From positions 1,304,501-1,368,500 of the forward strand of contig OZ014412.1 in assembly GCA_963965975.1 (NCBI GenBank): 64,000 nucleotides of DNA, written 5' to 3'. Positions 60,926-64,000 of this stretch are shown piece by piece. The translations under genes and the position numbers were made by a program. The notes under the pieces were generated by a model, which was not told where the DNA came from, did no database searches, and saw nothing but the letters and a program-made list of their open reading frames with translations. Numbering within the stretch: position 1 is the stretch's first letter; each line of letters starts with the position of its first letter. The DNA is from Xestospongia bergquistia. Its lineage: Eukaryota; Porifera; Demospongiae; Haplosclerida; Petrosiidae.

Positions 60926-62462
60926 TTAGCCTCGTACCCAGGCTTTCGCGATAGAAAAGAAAGCCTGGTAACTACTGCTTGCGCATACGCGTAATTATTG
61001 AAAATGTTGACATCATAATGACACACATTTTAAATTACATGACGAACTGATGGGCTGGGTTTATGTTGATAACGTTCTACCGGTATTCACTAGTCTTGCG
61101 TAGCCAGCCCCTCCCTCTTGGGAAGGGTCTGGTCAACTGTAAGTATAGCAGAAAACTACCGGAAATCCGGTAGTCTATAAGTGGTGTTAAGAGATAGGAG
61201 GGCAAACACCCACTTTAAAATTGCTGACTCAACAGAAGTACAATGTACTGAAAAGCTTGAGAGAACTGCTCGTGTATCTATATAGCACTGTACTTCTGTT
61301 TAGTCAGCAATTTTAAAGTGGGTGTTTGCCCTTCTATCTCTTAACACCATTTATCGACTACCGGATTTCCGGTAGTTCTCTGAACGAGAGCTATACTTAC
61401 AGTTGACCAGACCCTTCCCAAGAGGGAGGGGCTGGCTACGCGAGACTACTATTCACTACACGAGTTTAATACTGTGTTCACACTATACCTTTGACTCGAT
61501 TCCATCTATGCCAGAGTCCAGCAAAGCACAGAATTTCATCAGTGTGAACCAGAGCCATGCCATACTGATCCATACTGGGCTGGCACACTTGAAAGAAGCA
61601 TGCTGCACGGCACAGCACACCAAATTGAACTTTGAACCAGCAGCTAGCTCCACCCACTTCTATTTCAATTCCATATTAACACTGTAATTATAATAATAAA
61701 ACTATAAAACCACACTAACAATAATTAACGAATAAAACAATTGTTAACATATTGATTATATCGTAAGTATTGATTTGTTTCCATTTAAAACTTCAGATAC
61801 TTCTTGGTCTTGATGGAGTGAGTAAACCAACAGTACACAGAAGAATGGCAATCTGTAGTAGCTTTTTCCTGGCTACTAATCTCTTCATTAGAGCAATACA
61901 CCTTCTATTATCTTTCATTTTGAAAGCTTCTCTCTATGTTTACTTGCTGAAACTAGCCACTGAAAAAGTACAATGTTCTTCATCGTGCACACTCTTTTTC
62001 TAGTCACATGATGTAGCTTCTCCACCTTTAAATTTGTGCATTTATCCTGATGCAGCATACTTGCAAAATGATAATGTGAACTGGTGCCAGAACCGTTCCC
62101 TAGCACTGTTCTACGTTAGATCTCACAAGTGTGCTTGAGTACTGGTACTAGTATGAACACAGTATAAGCATGGCTAGTCGAGTTTGTCGGTTGTGCAGAG
62201 ATTTTAGTGGGAGCCAAAAGAGCAACAAACTTGTTCAGTGCTGTTGGGATGCAAAACAATTGGGGTTCGCGAATAACTGTACTACAAGTAGCCATCACAA
62301 ATAATCTCACATTGCGGTAAAGGAATTTCGACGTCATAGTTAACGGAGGATTCCTGGACCTAAAGTATACTATTTTCCAAGAAATCTGTAGAATTAAACT
62401 CATGCGCAAACAGTAGTTACCAGGCTTTCTTTTCTATCGCGAAAGCCTGGGTACGAGGCTAA
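60926..62462. mobile_element. TIR transposon (1537 bp), 7-bp target duplication
   Basis: Inverted ends of about 65 bases (TTAGCCTCGTACCCAGGCTT and on, one mismatch seen) flanked by GGTGGTA at 60919-60925 and 62463-62469. No convincing transposase inside, so non-autonomous. It carries the foldback element at 61091-61448 nested in it. Target length suggests a hAT or MULE-like helper, not certain. Confidence 0.8.
61091..61448. mobile_element. Nested foldback element (about 358 bp)
   Basis: Two arms of about 170 bases form an almost perfect inverted repeat: TAGCCAGCCCCTCCCTCTTG, AACTACCGGAAATCCGGTAG-type core and GGTGTTAAGAGATAG appear on both sides. TATTCAC flanks it at 61084-61090 and 61450-61456. 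GC-richer than its surroundings. Confidence 0.85.
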
Positions 62463-62484
62463 GGTGGTATATGTTGCTGTGTCA

Positions 62485-63430
62485 CAAAATTAAAAATTTG
62501 GTCCGGGTTGTAAAATTTGGACCTAGGTCCAAATTTTGCAACGAAAAGGTTAATTCCGTCTTGCAATATTTGGACCCAAGGGCGTGAGACTGTAATAGTG
62601 ACTCACAGCAGAGAGATATGAACCTGACTGGTGAAGCAATAAACTAAATAGCAAATGGAACTTATACCTCAGATTGTCTTGCTAACAGGAAGAGAAGCAT
62701 TTGGAAAAAGGCTGGCAAACTAGCATTGAGAGGAGGAGAAGTGTACTATGAGAAGAAACCAGGACAAGTTTGTAATAATTATTTTTTTTGAAAATTTTCT
62801 TATTACTATCTTACAATAATTTACAATAGTGTTATATATGATCAAAGACGTCAACATCAATTAAGGCACCACCTTTGTCACTGTCTTGAAAATAAGACAA
62901 TTAACCCATTCCCCTGCCTGCAGTAAAAAAGAAAGCAAAACAATGTGTTGCTGTTATCAAAATTAAGTTGGAGTATACTACAAGTGTCATCAAGCAGAAG
63001 GGGGTAGAATGACTAAGTGTGAAGGCTGCAAAGACTGATATTATGAAGATTGTGATGAAGTCCCAAGTGCCTTTGGCAGACCAAGTGTCACATATCATGG
63101 ATATGTGACACTTGTGTAAAGACTCTTAATTAATTTTGACATTACCTATATCATATAATCTATAATTACATAACATGTATCATCTTTATTTAGATTAGAT
63201 GCTAAATTTTATTATAGTCAGATCAAATTGGAACTAGGACCTGCAGCTGGCTAACATAGACCTAGGACCAAATTTAAAAGTGGACATATCTCTAGGAACA
63301 AGTATAGGTCCAAATTAGGCAGCAAAAAATTGGTCCTAGGTCAAAATTAACTTGCATAAATTGGACCTAGGTCCAAATTTGGCATGCAAAAATTGGACCT
63401 AGGTCCAATTTTAACTATAGGAACAAATTT
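62485..63430 (+). mobile_element. Second Ulp1/PHD transposon copy with palindrome-rich ends
   Basis: GGACCTAGGTCC-type palindromes at 62485-62580 and 63225-63430 bracket a decayed coding remnant (62865-63118: HHLCHCLENKTI, then degraded PHD cysteines with stops). The 3' flank 63120-63420 aligns with 23945-24230. It marks both ends of a family with subterminal repeats. Confidence 0.6.
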
Positions 63431-63439
63431 GCCATAACA

Positions 63440-64000
63440 GCCACTCATTTGAATGTGCTGCTGCAGAAGTCTAATTAATGTCCCATCACCATATGATACC
63501 ACTACAAGAAAAATTAATGTTACTTTTTAGTTGACTGTCTGCTACTTTGTAAAGGCCACTGTGAAAACGAATCTATTGAGTTCCCAAGTATTAATATATA
63601 AGTATAATTTTCTATCATCAATTGTCAAGCCGAAGTAACGATAGTTATACTCTCTCTGATCTGAATGAGTCGTCTTCAAACGAAATAGAGTCTAAAATGT
63701 CAGCTAGGGTCAATGAAATGATCCACTATGTAATTCATTCTTATTTTTCCTGGACTATCCTACTATTCTGAACTACCCATACCTAACTTCACTTGGAGTA
63801 ACGTAGATGATAAAGAATTTTCAAGGGCTGGTGCCATTAACAGATGTTCCAATTGAAAGATATAATATAATGGTAGCTGTTTGTTGTTATAAGCTCTTAT
63901 TACTTACTAGCTTTCTGCTAATTTCTATTAGAGTTATAAGTCTGTCTGACTCGTTCTCCCACTCTAATACTCTAATATATAATACTTTTACATCTTGACT
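63440..64000. other. No supported gene
   Basis: A short plus-strand ORF at 63807-63998 has no recognisable domain or partner. Otherwise nothing is seen. Confidence 0.3.

Noticed and set aside
62116-62409. Minus-strand ORF of 97 codons in the TIR element
   Set aside because: Ends inside the terminal inverted repeat, with no domain and no catalytic motif.

Overview
This is a eukaryotic, strongly AT-rich window with many short introns (often 50-100 bases, GTAAG donors, TAG/CAG acceptors). It carries a tandem family of single-Ig/FN3 transmembrane receptors with NPxY tails, an ankyrin gene with a 2A translational-recoding motif, and a dense load of DNA transposons, LTR and non-LTR remnants and satellites. 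This mix suggests an early-branching metazoan, most likely a demosponge such as Amphimedon; that is inference, with no database check. Nearly all real genes lie on the minus strand. No rRNA, tRNA or CRISPR was seen.

Layout. 1-1560: broken MULE-type transposase (C2H2 finger, DDE piece, SWIM finger). 1670-5944: decayed Ty3/gypsy element. 6003-7600: a TA-flanked MITE and a non-LTR remnant. 7707-28070: the receptor cluster. It holds intact gene A (7707-9976), the tail half of another receptor (10336-11624), tail fragments (13650-15012), pseudogene B (16093-17051), an orphan TM/tail cassette (17530-18049), pseudogenes C (18361-20499) and D (21391-23485), a Ulp1/PHD transposon remnant (23495-23941), an LTR-like repeat, a second LINE copy, and 5'-truncated gene E (26920-28070). 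28755-29590: 63-bp minisatellite.

30234-52282: gene G, 13 exons whose phases agree throughout (551 codons). It encodes a hydrophobic leader ending in a 2A motif (GDIELNPGP), five ankyrin repeats on single 93-99 nt exons, and a long unrecognised C-terminal region. Its introns contain a 50-bp minisatellite, a 112-bp repeat and two arrays of one ~144-bp satellite (about 19 and 48 units). Every unit places an acceptor-like and a donor-like site exactly three variable bases apart. 53755-60698: intact receptor F (10 exons, 627 codons including stop), with the same ectodomain as gene A but an unrelated cytoplasmic tail. 60926-64000: nested foldback/TIR transposons and a second copy of the Ulp1/PHD element.

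How it may work together (inference): the receptor array resembles in design, not proven homology, self/non-self recognition loci: duplicated Ig/FN3 ectodomains, tyrosine-based tails, many pseudogenes and tail swapping. Gene G lies directly downstream of receptor F on the same strand. A 54-nt exon between them (53550-53603) is in phase with F's TM exon and with the 2A exon, so a receptor-2A-ankyrin transcript is possible and should be tested with RNA data.
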